The notes: generated by a model from the sequence alone, not told the origin. DNA of 64,000 nt from Atopsyche davidsoni (GCA_022113835.1 JAILWY010000016.1:10571501-10635500); one strand, 5' to 3'; positions 35,783 through 48,444 are shown, counted from the stretch's first letter. Numbers and translations are program-made.

Positions 35783-36316
35783 CAGTGGCTCTCAAACTCT
35801 TTTGGCCCACGGACCCCCTTTCATAGTCAAAACTAGCCTACGGACCCCCTTTCATAGTCAAAATTTGCCCATGGACCCCCTCTCATAGTCAAAACATGCC
35901 CACGGACCCCCTTTCATAGTCAAAACTTGCCTACGGACCCCCTTTCATGGTCAAAACTTGCCTACGGACCCTGGGTGAAAAACTACATAAATTCATATTA
36001 AGTACCGACTCTATTGCGTTAACCTTTATAAACCTGTCTGACTCACAGCGATGTCTGTTATTACTTGTATTTTATGCACCTGTCTATGTGTATATTTTAC
36101 TTAAGACGTAAAAATCGCTAATAATGTATTCATTGTTATTTATTTTAACTTCCATATAAATAAAAATGTGTCACAATTTTTATATTTTATATTAAACCTT
36201 GCGCGGACCCCCTGACGTTGTTCAGGGACCCCCAGATCGATTTTAATTTTCTAAGGACCCCCTGAATGATCCCAGAGGGGTCTCTGGGTCCGTAGGGACC
36301 ACTTTGAGAAGCACCG
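35783..36316. mobile_element. hAT-type MITE, copy 2 (534 bp, internal minisatellite)
   Basis: Same family as the 25.07 kb copy, same orientation, with ends CAGTGGCTCTCAAACT and ACTTTGAGAAGCACCG. The flanking 8-mers CTTTAGAC (35775-35782) and CATTAGAC (36317-36324) match at 7 of 8 positions. The extra length over copy 1 comes from an array of a 31-bp unit near the left end. It has no coding capacity. Confidence 0.87.
35811..35965. repeat. 31-bp minisatellite inside the MITE (5 units)
   Basis: GGACCCCCTTTCATAGTCAA-type units begin at 35811, 35842, 35873, 35904 and 35935 with exact 31-bp spacing. A final diverged GGACCCTGGG lies at 35966. Copy 1 of the MITE has a single unit, so the array expanded within the element. 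Confidence 0.9.
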
Positions 36317-36324
36317 CATTAGAC

Positions 36325-39300
36325 GAAGATATTAACACGTTTACGTTTTAAAATGAACACGAATGGCATACGTTTTTCAGACAATATAATTTTAAGCTGG
36401 ATATATTTATTCATTACCTTTTAATTCACAAATAAACAGACTTCAAACAGTAAGGTATTCGCAATCATCAAAACCATCTGAGTGGGTTTTATTTGAACGC
36501 AAATAGTCGCCTAAACTGGAGCGTGCAAGAAATTTCGTGTTGATATGACGCGGGACGTTCTTCCAGAACGGTCACGATGTTATTCCACCGCAAACGCGGC
36601 GGTATGCCGCCACTGGTTCGCCCGCACATCCTTTACACTCGCTTATCCGGTCCTTCCACACACCCCATAGTAAATACGCATATTCCACTGTCAAAAATTA
36701 CATTCGCGAATACCAGACAAGAAACCTTATCAATCGCAATCTAACGAATTTTTTTTTTCGTTTTTCAGTACAATAAAATACTCAGAAAAATCTTTCATTT
36801 GTTCAAATATTACATTTGATTGTAAAGACACGTGCAGTGTGATCAAACTCAAAAAATTTAAACAATATTGATAACAAGTCAATCATAACCAAGTCTATTT
36901 TTTTATGACAGTTTTTTTAATTATTTGCGTCCGCTCTGGCAGTGAGTGATGGTCACTCCAGACATAGCTCGAGTTATTTCCGAAAGCAGCCACAGCACAG
37001 TGCCGAGTGGCAGAGCTCATCACAGAGGCCCGCGCCGCTTTGATGCCGCCCGCTGGGGTGTGCGGACCAGGGGTGGGCACCCGAGCCCTCTCCCTCCCCT
37101 GCGAGGGTTGAGGACCCTGAAACAAAGCAAATAGAAAGAGTTTTCGGGTGAGGAAGGCTCTTTTAAATGGACCGCAGAAGCACGCTTTGATTAATTCGGT
37201 GCTCAACGCGGTTTTGTTTTTGAATGTTAGACGGATTCAACAGTACAGCAAATACGTAAACTTAATTATATATTTGTTAGTACATATATATCTGAGATAT
37301 AATACTAGCATATTTTAGATCATTTGGCAGTTGACGACTGGCGTATTTCCGCATCCGCGTTAGTTTCCTCCTTCCAATACTCCTTTTTTTCTTAGATTTT
37401 CTAGGACAATTATTTGTAGTAGTAGTAGTAGACTGTATTAATTATTTAAAAAAATATGGCCAAAATAGAATATCTCTTCTTTTTTTTTTTGTTAATGGAT
37501 AATAAGTAATGAGGATTTAAAATGTGCTGATTTTTACATAGAATGTTTGTTTATTTAATTTTTACATAAAAATAGCATTTTTACTAGTCATGGCGGGTAA
37601 ATCTATTATTTTAATGTACACACTATAAATAAATCATTATTTTACGGTTTTCACATAATTTCTAATGCATTGATGGTAATGCGGTTGATGTTATTGGTCG
37701 TACCGCTTTATTGCTTTAATTAAATAATCATATTCTTCGGGTGCTTTTTTTTAAAGAAGGTAGGTGATCATTTTATCCTGGGCCAATCTTACGAATTCGG
37801 CTGTTCTTCCGACTCTTCTTCTATTACACCTTTTTCGATTTTTTTCTTGGGCAATTAGTTATGGGATGCTATATTTACAGGCCAAATAGGAGGCTATACG
37901 CTTTTTTTTACCATAGTTGTATTAAATACAGTTACTTTTCAAGCAGTGCACATTTCATTATATATTTAAATGAGAGCGCATTGAATGCTCGCTACTGTGG
38001 GCGGTCGGGAATTAACACATCCGGTTTGCTTCCCTGCGGAAATGCACCTGACACAACCCTGCATAATGAAATGGAAGCATCTGCATATCGACGCCCAAGA
38101 TGCAAAATGCATTTCGTAACCACATGCAATCAACTGGGAGATAAAAAATAACCTAATTTAATCACACTGTAGTATAGTATGTTGAATTAAATACCTATAC
38201 CAAGAAAACACATATCAGCTGACTACTTTGACAAAAAGTACAACAATTACAAAAACGACAAAAAAAAATTGTCATATTGTTTTGGATCACAAAATGTATT
38301 TTAATAATTAAAATAATACTATATCTTTTAAAGAAAAAATAAACATTAAAAATACAACCGTCGATATATTATCAAATATTGTATGATGCAAAGAAACTAC
38401 ATGATTAGAATCGGAAAATATAACATGAATTGAAGAGACACCCACCGCTTGTTTTGAAATTTTACTTGTTAGTAAAAACAATATCTGAAGTCTAGAATTA
38501 TTTGATTCAAGCATTGAATTTTTAGTAAAATCTCAAAGTCTAAATAAAAACCTCAAAAATGATTTTTAATTCCCAGGGGTGGACGAGGAGTCGCCCTCTC
38601 TGCCAAAATAAACACATTGGAAAATTAACTTCGGGTCCGGGCTTTGAGTCTTACTGATTTATCTTTTTCTATTGCTGTTGTACCTAATAAATTGTAAATC
38701 TTTTCGAAAAAAGCATTAAATTCATTTACATTTTAACGTAAATTTTCATGGTTTGTAACATATATTTTTTATATAAGTTCAAAATACAAACTTTTTAATT
38801 AACGTTTCGAAATAAAAAACGGTACCAGTTATATATTGAAATACAATTGGAGATAGTGTAGCACTAAAAAGATGAGCACTTTGTTAGTTTTGTTTTCGCA
38901 CCATTTATTAAATTAATTCATTTTGGTTTTGAGAATTTCAGCATTTGTTAATATTATATAATTTATATGTGTATATGTTATATATCGTAGTTTTTTTGTA
39001 AATTAAAATTTTAAAATGACCTACTTTGATTATTTTGGCCTAGTATTATAGTAATACAAAGAGCAATTTAATTAATTCGGTTTATATTTGTAACAAAATA
39101 TATTACATCACAAATTGGTAACAGCTATACTAAAACAAAGTAAAATAATAAAACGTTTAGTTTTTAAGAACCAATTTTCAATTGAGTGTCAATGGTTTTG
39201 GTGACAAAGCTAACAAGCCAAACAAACTTCACAAAAGAGCTGTGTAAACTATGCCATTTTATAAAAACACCCTATCTTTAAGAGGCTGTGTGGGGAATGT

Positions 39301-40007
39301 TTCGGGGGTCGCTGCTCTAACCCCAGACAAGCGGTTGTTTGGCTGGTCACTTTAAGGTCCTTCATCCCCCCATGGGGAGGCTGCGATCCGCAGGGGTGAA
39401 AGAACATATCCAGCCCCGACGGTCAAAGAACTACGCTTTTCTCTTCTCACATTTGACCGAGTAGGACGGCTCTCCCATGCAGCTTGTATTAAATTTTCTT
39501 TCGTACATTCATTACAATAGTTTCATGAGACGCATATTATAATAAATCCATAGTGCAAATATGCTTTATTTTATTTTTAACAAAGAAAACGCTTTAATGA
39601 ATTACTTTGTTATTTTACGCTTCGAGATTTTAAAAGACATGAACATTATTTTTATTGAGTTATATAAAATTTCGCGCTGCTAAAAATATCTTCTTATATA
39701 TTTTTTTTATTTCCAGTGAATTTCAATTCATAATTCATGTAGATTTAATAGACTTTTTTACTCGTTATTAAAAGTTGTATAGTAATAAAAAATATATTAA
39801 ATAAAAGCTTTAATATTTTCATATTTACTCAGACATTTTCTCTAGACTCAGAATTTTACTAAATAAAATAACTTTTTTAGTACTTGCTGATGCGTAATTT
39901 CTTAAATCTTAAAAAATCCATGGTATGATATTTAATGGTAAACGTAAAACGTAAACGTAAATATGTTAATTGTGAACCTAAAATCTTGATAATAAAGGGA
40001 TTAATTA
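36325..40007. other. Spacer with four GC-rich islets
   Basis: Islets at about 36590-36660 (ACCGCAAA, a Runt-type core), 36925-37125, 37985-38120 and 39280-39480. The 103-codon minus-strand frame at 36895-37206 overlaps the second islet and matches nothing I know. A possible acceptor TTCCCAG at 38576 leads into a short open stretch, but it is too short to call. Confidence 0.45.
37985..38120. promoter_or_regulatory. GC-rich islet with POU-like cores
   Basis: Contains TGCATAATG and CTGCATAT within about 40 bp, octamer-like half-sites, in balanced-composition DNA. The plus-strand 96-codon frame has no recognisable domain. Confidence 0.28.
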
Positions 40008-40138
40008 TTTTTTTTTTTTTTTTTTTTTTATATATATGTTTGGTACCTTGCTTGTTATATACAAGGTATTTCGTCACAATTTGGGGAAACTTTCCAAACT
40101 AGTCAATCGAATTGATCTATAAATGGGAGTGACTGATG

Positions 40139-40687
40139 CTACACCCCCTGGTTTATCTTTTTTATGGTTCCGATAACATGCTTCAAGAAGCCATCCAGTG
40201 ACTTCATCAACTGTGGGTGTCTCGCCACTGACTTCAGGTCATCCAGGCACAGACCTTCCTGTCGGCATTGGCTCTCCAGTTGGTGTCTCTGAAGACCAAA
40301 TATGGGGCATGAACCCACAAGGTGGATCACTGTTTGTGGAGTCAAATCATCACAAGGGCATGTGTCGTCGCTCGTCAAGTGGAACCTGCGGAGATAACTT
40401 CTCATCGCTCCATGACCCGTTAAGAGCTGGGTTGATTCAAAGCTAATTCCGCAGGTATTCCTGTATACAGCGGCGTCCGTTACAGAATCAAAGAACATCT
40501 TTGTTACGTTTCCTTGCGGAGAGCTTGTGTACCTTTCGTTCCATGTGTCCATTGTAGTTTTCCTCTGGAGATTTTTTGCGAAACTCAGAGGAAAGTCGGA
40601 AAATACATAAGTCATTTTCTTTTTGGTGGCTTCTTTAGCCTTTTCGTCAGCTCTCTCGTTGCCAACAAGACCTACGTGAGCTCTCAC
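40139..40687 (-). pseudogene. Retrotransposon polyprotein, C-terminal part (end of RNase H plus Cys-rich tail)
   Basis: Continues the polyprotein in a different frame. Homologous sequence begins around 40712 with DVNIEIGWV, before the first Met. VRAHVGLVGNERAD supplies the final RNase H Asp. A tail with spaced C-P-C ... H ... C residues follows (CPCDDLTPQTVIHLVGSCPIF), common at the C-terminus of RNase H-bearing LINEs. The shift between the two parts lies at about 40709-40713 and needs one extra or two missing bases (mod 3). Confidence 0.88.
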
Positions 40688-40703
40688 CCAGCCTATCTCG
40701 ATG

Positions 40704-43700
40704 TTAACATCTTGCTTGGATTTCTCTTAGCTTTTTCTGGATGTTTACAATTAGAGGGTTGGTTGATTGTTTGGATATACTGTCTACCCCCGAGCGACAA
40801 TCAGTGAGTATTTTCACTGACTGCCACCTACCAGATGGTTTTAGTAATATCCAGCGAAGAGCCTCGTTAATAGCAACGAGCTCACTCTGAAATACGGAGC
40901 AGTAGTCAGCAAGTTTCAATGTTCTAGCAGGAAGTTCTTGGCCGTTTTCATATGGAACAAAAGCCGCTCCAACCTTTCCCTCGAGTAAGCTACCGTCCGT
41001 GTATATAGTGAGCTCATTGTCTTTTGGCGTAGGGATATCTTGGTCAAAATATCGGGGGTCACTTTGATGTCTCTGACTCGGATGAGGCAATGAAAAAATG
41101 TCAACTACTCCTTGATATTTCCTATCACTAGGAAGAAAATCGGTGATGCCTCGTTTCTTGACATTGTATATTGCTTGCCTCTCTTGTATCATCAGGTCCA
41201 GTGGAATGAGGCCAGAAATGGCCTGGGCTGATACAAGTGATACAGTTCTGTATGCTCTGCATATTCTGAGTGCAAATTGTCTCTGAAAAGTGTCTAGTTT
41301 CTTCTTATTTGTTTTCTTTTTGGTTGCCTCAGCCCATACGCTTGCCGCGTATGTGATTAAAGGCTCGACAGCTCCAATGTAGAGTGCTTTCATCACGTCA
41401 GGAGAGCATCCCCATGTGGGTTTCGTTGCTCTTACAATCATTTGGGTTATCGCAGCGGCTTTCTTACACACGTTGTCGATATGGCGAGACCAGTTTAAAT
41501 TTTTATCTATTGTCAGTCCTAGGATTTTGAAATGATCGACTAGGGTGAGAATTTTGCCATTCATCGTGATTTTCGGGGTACGTTCTCTCCGGCGGGTTAT
41601 CAGCATCGCGTTCGTTTTATGCTCTGAGAACTCTAATTTCACTTTTTTACCCCAGTTAACTATGCGCTGGAGAGCAGACGATGTCAGCGACTCGGCATCT
41701 TCAATAGTATTGGCCGATACTATTAGGAGAACATCATCAGCAAAGGCCTGTACGTGGCAGTGTTCTCTGAAATCTATACTGAGCAGGTCGTCCAGTATTA
41801 TATTCCAGAAAGTTGGACCACATGTAGAACCTTGGATGCACCCTTTAGTAGTCATCTTGCAGCGTGTAATTCCGGCATGGCTGATTTGCACAGTTCTATT
41901 GGAGAGATAGCTTCTGACGAGTTCAAATAAGTTGCACGGACATTGCTTTGCTGCTAGTTGGTGTAGCAAGAATGGCCACCATGCATTGTCAAAAGCTCCT
42001 TTGATGTCTAAAGAAACAGCAATATTTAATAATTTATTTTCCCTGTTTTTTTTAATTTTGTCTATCGCTGTGTTAAGTGCATCTTCTGTTGATCTTTGAG
42101 GCGTAAATCCGAATTGATTATTATTTAGTTTTTTGGAGATGTGTAGATGCCAGGAAATTCTTTCAACCATCAGCTTTTCCAGTGTCTTGCCAAATATGGA
42201 AAGAAGTCCTATAGGTCTATAGGATTTGATATCCGTGTAATCGTTCTTGCCTGGCTTGGGAATCACTATCACTGTTGCTCTTTTCCATGTGTCCGGGAAA
42301 CATTTCATTCTAAGACACGCGTTGAACATTTCGAGAGAAAGATCTCGAAATGATAGCACGAAATTGTGACATATATCCGAGGTAAAATTGTCGTCTCCTG
42401 GCGCTTTTGATGGATCCATGTTTTCTAGTACCCTGATGATTTCAGAGATTACAAAAGGTGGGTCGTCGGGTGTATTGGGTGTGGTCTTGGAATTTTTCCT
42501 GATAATTTTTTGATCTATAGTGTCTGTTGACTCTGAATCGTCCGGGAAAAAGTATTCTTGTAATGCTTCAGCAGAGTCCTCCGCATTCGAAAATATTAAA
42601 GGCCCATTTCTTAAAGTAGCAGGGGGCTTTGCTTTATTTGTAGAGGTGAGTACTCTGTAGACCGTCGACCACACTGTTTCTCTGTTTTGGTTCGAGCAGT
42701 AGTCTTTCCATGATTGTATTTTGGCTTTCTGGATTGCAATTTTGTAGGTTTCTTTAGCATTTAAGAATGCTGGCAATGTTATTGATTCTCTTCTTGCGGG
42801 ACCTGAATTTTGTAGTCTGTGTTTGGCTCTTACGACTTCATGTTTTAGACTATTGAGTTCTTTTGACCACCATGGATTGGGTTTCCTTCCTTTCCGATCA
42901 GTCTTTTTCTTTAAACACAATTTGCACGCCGTTTTAATTGCTTTGGAAATTGTAGATACGTGTATGTTTAGTTCCTCGCTATTTCTGACGTGAGCGAATA
43001 CTTCAGGAGTTATGTTAAGGTTTTCTAATGAAATCCTGCATTTTTTCTCGAATAGATTCCAATCTGCTTTTTTAGTAGTGTACAGGCGAGTTGTAGGATT
43101 TCCTTTGGCAAATGGTGAAGTGCTGTTCAGAGTAAAAATAATAGGATTATGATCGCTCATTGCGCTAAGTGTTTTATCCACTCTCCAGTCTGTAACTTTG
43201 TCTAGCAAATGGCTCGAACATAAGGTGATGTCGATGACACTGTGTAAGTGAAGAGGTCCTCGATATGTGTCAAAAGTGGGTTCAGAGCCTACGTTCAAAA
43301 TTTCGAGATTTAGTTCTGCCAAGCAGTCTTGTATCTCCATTCCTCTTCGATCTGTTTTTTTGCTACCCCACCATATTGATTTTGCATTAAAGTCTCCTCC
43401 GACAATTATGGAATGGTTCGCGGTTGATGAGGCTTTTTTTAATTTTTCTAGTGATCCTGAGACGTCTCGTTGTGGTTCGATGTACACCGATCCAATTAAT
43501 GTGGGTCCATGTTCTGTGTCCAGTTTAATGTACACATCATTAGGGCCTGAGTACTGACTCATCATCAAGGGAGAGCCTGCGTTCTTGCTAAAGACTACTA
43601 TTGCTGCCTTGCAGATATCTTCAGGTTGCGAAGCTGCTTGAAAAACCATGATTCCAGATGGCGATGATATTTTGCCCGTTGATCCTACATATGGTTCCTG

Positions 43701-43706
43701 AATCAA
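40704..43706 (-). pseudogene. Retrotransposon polyprotein: endonuclease, reverse transcriptase, RNase H (C-terminus lost to frameshift)
   Basis: A 1000-residue frame counted from the first Met. The APE-type endonuclease spans about residues 1-215: IQEPYV at 2-7, GGDFNA at 103-108 and SDHNPI at 184-189, all metal-binding or catalytic landmarks. The reverse transcriptase spans about 460-740, with SYRPIGLL, a DIKGAFD motif and the catalytic FADD at 655-658. RNase H begins at about 898, with the first catalytic Asp in YTDGS (902-906), a Glu in SELVAI and an Asp in LTDCRSG. The frame ends prematurely at 40704, and the last RNase H motif continues in another frame (see 40139). It would act in the nucleus in target-primed reverse transcription. 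Apart from the 5' truncation and this one shift it is strikingly intact, which suggests recent insertion. Confidence 0.92.
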
Positions 43707-44611
43707 CGCAATATCGAAATTGTGTTGATTGATTTTTGTTGATTGTTGTTGATTTTTATTATCTACTTAAATTATATCTGAATATTATTTACATGGAGTT
43801 TTGTATGTTTATACTACTAACGTCTTAAATCAAATAAATGCGAGTTTTCATATAAATATTAAATTTATTAAAAATTTACATGGGAGATACTTTATTTTTT
43901 GTATAAATTATATTAATATATATTTCATTAGTACGACAGGCAAAACCTATCAACAAGATTCCTATTAATAAAAAAGTGCTTTATAATTCGGTATCTAAAT
44001 ATTTTTATTTCTGTATAAATAAAGACATGGATCAAGAAATAAAATAAATGCGTTTGTAAGTTTTGGCAGCTGCTATAGTTTTTCAAGTCATCTTCAATTT
44101 GACAAAATCAAAAAAAAAATACTTGTGATTTAGTTTATAAAATTGTGACTGAAAAAAAACAATTAATTAACAATACATATATATATATATGATGCATATT
44201 AGTATATATATAACGCATACACCTAATGATGATTCTGAGACACCCTTTATTAATATTTTCTTGTATATTTTCACTGAAATCAGATTACAGCAAATCTTAG
44301 AGTGGTTCCTTAAACAAACCCGAAGTGTAATATTATTCGTCGGCCTAAGGCGAGTCCGGTTCGGAAAACCGTCCGATAAAACCATTCAGGCGGCGCAAAG
44401 TGGCTTAAAACCTCTGCGGAATAACGTTTTGGGGGTGCTCTTTGAATGGCACCACTTGGCGGCTGCACCCCCACGCCATAAGGGATGCTTTGATGCCAAA
44501 GCGATGTACTCGCCGTGCCTGAGTTTTCTGTACCACAAACGGAATCGCTGTCTTCAAGTCTTAAAATCGAATCAGAATAAGCTTTATTGATACATGAAGA
44601 AAATTGAAATT

Positions 44612-44630
44612 TATATATATATATATATAT
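44612..44630. repeat. Short (TA)n tract
   Basis: A 19-bp TA run at the edge of the GC-rich islet at 44.33-44.56 kb. Confidence 0.85.
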
Positions 44631-45105
44631 TCTCCCCGCTCTCCCCATTCTGTTGCTTGTGTCATTCACATTTGCTGTAAAAAGATAATTGTCGCTGCAT
44701 ATGATAAATCTTGATACTTGTTTAAAAGCGTAAGTTATTCTAAAATAACAAATAATTGCTTGCCAAAAGAATAAACTCTTCGTTCAAACTAAATACATCT
44801 AATTCTAAGTATTCTGATCTACTTTTGATTTATTGTTTAGATTTTAATATTTGCTTGTATGTTATTTAAGAATAAGTAATAAGTAATAGGGTATGGTAAA
44901 AGCACATAATGTAAATAACGTATACCATAGTTTAATAATAACAATTTCTCGTTATATTTACGTTAAGTGAAAAACAGCTTTCATAATTCAGAAATTTCCG
45001 GGTAATGTTCAACAAATAAATTCAAGTAGTACAGTAAATTAAGGTTTTTGTGTTTTTCTCTTTTTATGGTTTATCATTTTGCTCTGTCCTATTGTTACAA
45101 TAATC

Positions 45106-45106
<1 letters not shown>

Positions 45107-45184
<78 letters not shown>
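45107..45184. repeat. (TA)39 microsatellite
   Basis: An uninterrupted TA run of 78 bp, the longest simple repeat in the window. Such tracts extrude cruciforms and are often collapsed or miscounted in assemblies. Confidence 0.96.
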
Positions 45185-45187
<3 letters not shown>

Positions 45188-45224
45188 TATATCATAGTTT
45201 ATTCTTCATTACGCGTGTGTCAGA

Positions 45225-45350
45225 TCCGAAACTGTGAGAATTGATGCCCTCGGGCAACCAATTAATTTGATTAGCGACCCCCACCCTTCACCGCAGGCTA
45301 ATTGAGTGCTAAGTGCGGCTCTTCGGGGAGGGGGTTGGATGGCTGTTTGA
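45225..45350. promoter_or_regulatory. GC-rich islet with homeodomain-like cores
   Basis: CCAATTAATTTGATTAGCG and GGCTAATTGAGTG lie within 60 bp, giving several TAAT and GATTA cores. Non-coding. Confidence 0.3.
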
Positions 45351-47087
45351 GCACTCCGATTACACATTATTTGTTCATAAAAAAAAGTTCATGTATTAAC
45401 ACATGCCTGTTTATTATTAGCGAGTTATACCGCGCCCCGTTTTCACTTCGTTTGCAATGCAGATGACCTTGAACAAAAGTAAACCATTTACCAAATTACA
45501 TATATTAAACAGAAATTTTTCTTCATCAAGTGCTGAGGCTTTGAGGTGTTAAATTCATTTTTCCTGCCGTGATAAACGCCAGATTTTTAGAAATAATCTG
45601 CACAGAATGGTGCCAGCATTATCATTATCTGATAGATAAAGACACAGTTGAAAAAAACATTTCAGAAAAATGACCCACACGTTTATGAAACAAAATAATT
45701 GAAAGTATTTCCACAGTCGTTTGTGAAAAGCGACTAAAATTTTAAAAGAAAATGTAAAATTAAAAAATAATTTATTAATTCTTTCAACGAAATATTAGAC
45801 ACTTATATTTTTTTAGTTCATTTAAAAATTTAAGCTTGCTTGGTAATAAAAAAAAAACACCCTACTTTTAACATTCCTCATTTTTACAAGTTATGGTTTT
45901 CTTCTTTTTGCCACCTGTACTTATTTTAATACTCTGGACTACATTCTTGCAGCAAAGCCTATTAAATTATTCGTTCCAAAATTATCTCGCATACCTCACG
46001 GGTCGAATTCCAGACAGCTGACTCTAATACTCTTGGCTATTGGAATTTACGGCTCGTGACCGAATTAACATCATGATAATATTTGGATGCATACTTGTTA
46101 GAAACACATCAAAACTTTCACATAATTTCAGAAACTATTAAGCTAAGTTAGGTGCATCTCTATATGCTTTTAACATGTTATTTCAGTAGGAACACTCCTC
46201 TAATGATTTTTGTGTATCAGATTTGAAGAAATAATTATTTGATGCTTTTAATATAACAAGAACGCGATTGGTTGAATAAAAGATCATATTTTGAATAATG
46301 AGAAATATCATATAAAAATATTTTAGAAATGAAGTTACGCAGGATTTAAACCACAAAACTGCGCACACGATAATCTTTTATTCAAAAATGCCAATCTATT
46401 GAATTTTCTAGAACCGTCTTTATGATTACTAAGCGGCATAAACACGACTTAAATAACCACCTTCTTTAGTTCTTATAAGCCTTCTGGTTTATTTAATCAA
46501 AAATATGTATTTCTACCAGAAATAAATGAATATGTAATTGATCGCCCCCGCCACGAAGAAGACACGTTTCAGATTGATTAAGGTTGTAATTACTTCCGGT
46601 TTCCGTTTACCATCAGCATCCCGAGCCAGAGCACAACCTCCAGGTGAACCTTCTGTGGGATCATTACGAACCACGAACCTTTTAGTGATTCACCGATATC
46701 TTAAGCATTTTCGACGCAACTGCTACAAGCTAATTCTTGGTTGGCTGCTTGAATTAATAGAGGCTTGATTTAGAGCTTTCGTCAAAATATAAAGCGATTA
46801 ATAAAATTAATTATATATGATATTAGCAATGTCGCAACTTAGTTTTCGTTTCTGTTGCTCTGTACCGACTAAGTAAAACTATAATCAATAAAAGTATGCT
46901 AAAACATATATAAGTTATATTGAATTTTTTTGTAATTTATTTTCTTCTTCAGGTACTATAAGTATAAAACTCCATAATTCATAATCAAATTTTAAAAAAT
47001 ACCGCAAAATTCACGACTCATCGACGGTGATATAAATAATCACAGACACATTTCAATCGATATTTTCCACCGGCTACTATACAGATA

Positions 47088-47230
47088 CAGGGTGGGCAAA
47101 AAGTGATGCCGATTGAGCGGAATGTTCTCGCTCTTTACTTTGTGTGGCCATTTGCATGAAGGGTTCAAAAGCCACCTACCCTCGAATGTCAACTTTGAAT
47201 ATAAAAATGTCAAAATTGATGGTGTCTTCT
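47088..47230. repeat. Possible transposon end, CAGGGTGGGC
   Basis: TA-CAGGGTGGGCAAAAAGTG begins a distinctly less AT-rich segment of about 140 bp. A CCACCCTG-TA end lies at 49403 in the opposite sense. Only the first 8 bp match, so a single 2.3-kb element between them is possible but weakly supported. Confidence 0.3.
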
Positions 47231-47889
47231 TTTGCAGCAATTGAAATTCAATAATTTATTATTTCTTTGGGATTAAGTTTTTTTTTCTTTTTCTTTTTCA
47301 AGCGTCGTTTACCTGACAACGCCGGCTTTTATTTATCACATTTTGAAGCTCTGCGTGTTTTCACGTGTCTCTGAATTTTTTCACGGATTAAAACGCAATT
47401 GACAAAATATTTATTTATACCGTTATTACTGATGTTTTGATCTTCTTTTTGTATATATTCCAAGTAAAAAAAGGTTTAGCCGTTCTTAGTTGCTCATATA
47501 TGTGTAACAGAGTCGAGTTAATAGAAAACAATGCATTATTAGTTATAAATCAAAAAAATAATTTTATTGCAAATATTGAGTGAAAACAAAAAACAATGTT
47601 TTGACTATCATTTATTGAAATATACGATCAAAATTTATATGTCTAAAACCACACAAATCGTAATTGCTGTGCTTTGAAATGTTGTGGTTTATTGTATATA
47701 TATATTTTTATTCAGTTTTTTTTATAAATTTCCAATCACTCATTTTGTTATATAAAAAATTAAATCAGCAAATATTTTCATTTTCATTTTTTTATTTATA
47801 TAAATTATTCAAATTACAAAATTGTTTCATGGTGACCAGTCTCTATTATTGTTACTGTACAATGAATGCTGGGTCTCCGGATATCCACG

Positions 47890-48080
47890 GCTAATGTCAT
47901 GTAAAAATGTATCGTCCCCGTGGAGTGGTCGGCCACGAACTGGAGAGATCACCGGTCGGGGCATTTTGAAAGAAGGCGATTCGCTGATTGATAGAGGGAG
48001 AAGATTGAATATCACCCCTTCCCCATCCCTAACCCCCTGACACTGACAAATGACGAGGTGCGTGGGGGGCAGGCGATGAA
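47890..48080. promoter_or_regulatory. GC-rich islet
   Basis: About 190 bp of balanced composition with GATTGATAG and TGACAAATGACG words. Short frames on both strands overlap and neither looks coding. Confidence 0.25.
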
Positions 48081-48444
48081 ACGCATTATTAAATCATCGA
48101 ACTGCGTGAAATAAATCATTCACTACATGCTGGAACTCGCGGTGCAGAAGAGGTATTTTTTTATTTCACAGAAATCGGATTTCCCTGTTGTCATTTTAGA
48201 GAGATGATGAAGATATTTCGATGAAATTTATTTTTTAATGGTCGAACTGCGTGGAATAAATCTTTTGATTCAATTCAAGGTATTTTTATCGTACAAAAAA
48301 CATATATTCTTTTGGTATATTTAAGGGAGTCGATAATGATCATTTTATTTAAATCAGACATGGTTTCATGTTAGGAATATTTCCTTTACTGCACATGAAA
48401 ATAATTAGATTTTTTGTCACTGTAGTGAAAAGTATTTTGACCCG

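Larger units (their letters stand above)
40008..43748 (-). mobile_element. Non-LTR retrotransposon with RNase H, 5'-truncated (I/LOA/R1-like group)
   Basis: On the minus strand it reads endonuclease, reverse transcriptase, RNase H, a cysteine-bearing C-terminal region, a short 3' UTR (about 40138-40030) and a poly(A) tail, seen as 22 T at 40008-40029. The open frame runs back to about 43748 and begins inside the endonuclease (NFDIALIQEPYV), so ORF1 and the endonuclease start are missing, typical of incomplete target-primed insertion. A single frameshift breaks the protein within RNase H. No clear target-site duplication was found. Clade assignment rests on the apurinic-type endonuclease plus RNase H architecture. 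Confidence 0.9.
43760..47080. other. Spacer with GC-rich islets and (TA)39
   Basis: No exon supported. Islets at 44330-44560 and 45225-45350 lie either side of the long TA tract. Overlapping frames of 133 and 119 codons on opposite strands at 44189-44669 match no family I recognise and are explained by the islet's low stop density. Confidence 0.45.

Noticed and set aside
35811..35965. Regular 31-bp repeats as a CRISPR array
   Set aside because: The units are contiguous with no spacers, lie inside a MITE, and the genome is eukaryotic.
36895..37206. 103-codon minus-strand frame
   Set aside because: Overlaps a GC-rich islet, has no recognisable domain and no convincing splice sites.
40514..43557. 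Plus-strand frames across the LINE
   Set aside because: Antisense shadows of the minus-strand endonuclease/RT/RNase H polyprotein.
44080..44115. Second hammerhead-like motif (TTGAAGATGACTTGAAAAAC on the minus strand)
   Set aside because: It lacks the CUGANGA core and a stem II, so it only resembles the 8.5 kb motif superficially.
44189..44669. Overlapping 133- and 119-codon frames on opposite strands
   Set aside because: Both run through a GC-rich islet with few stops and match nothing recognisable. They cannot both be genes and neither has support.
45985..46030. GGGTCGAATTCCAGAC as a tRNA B box
   Set aside because: No A box, no matching acceptor stem and no anticodon arm nearby.
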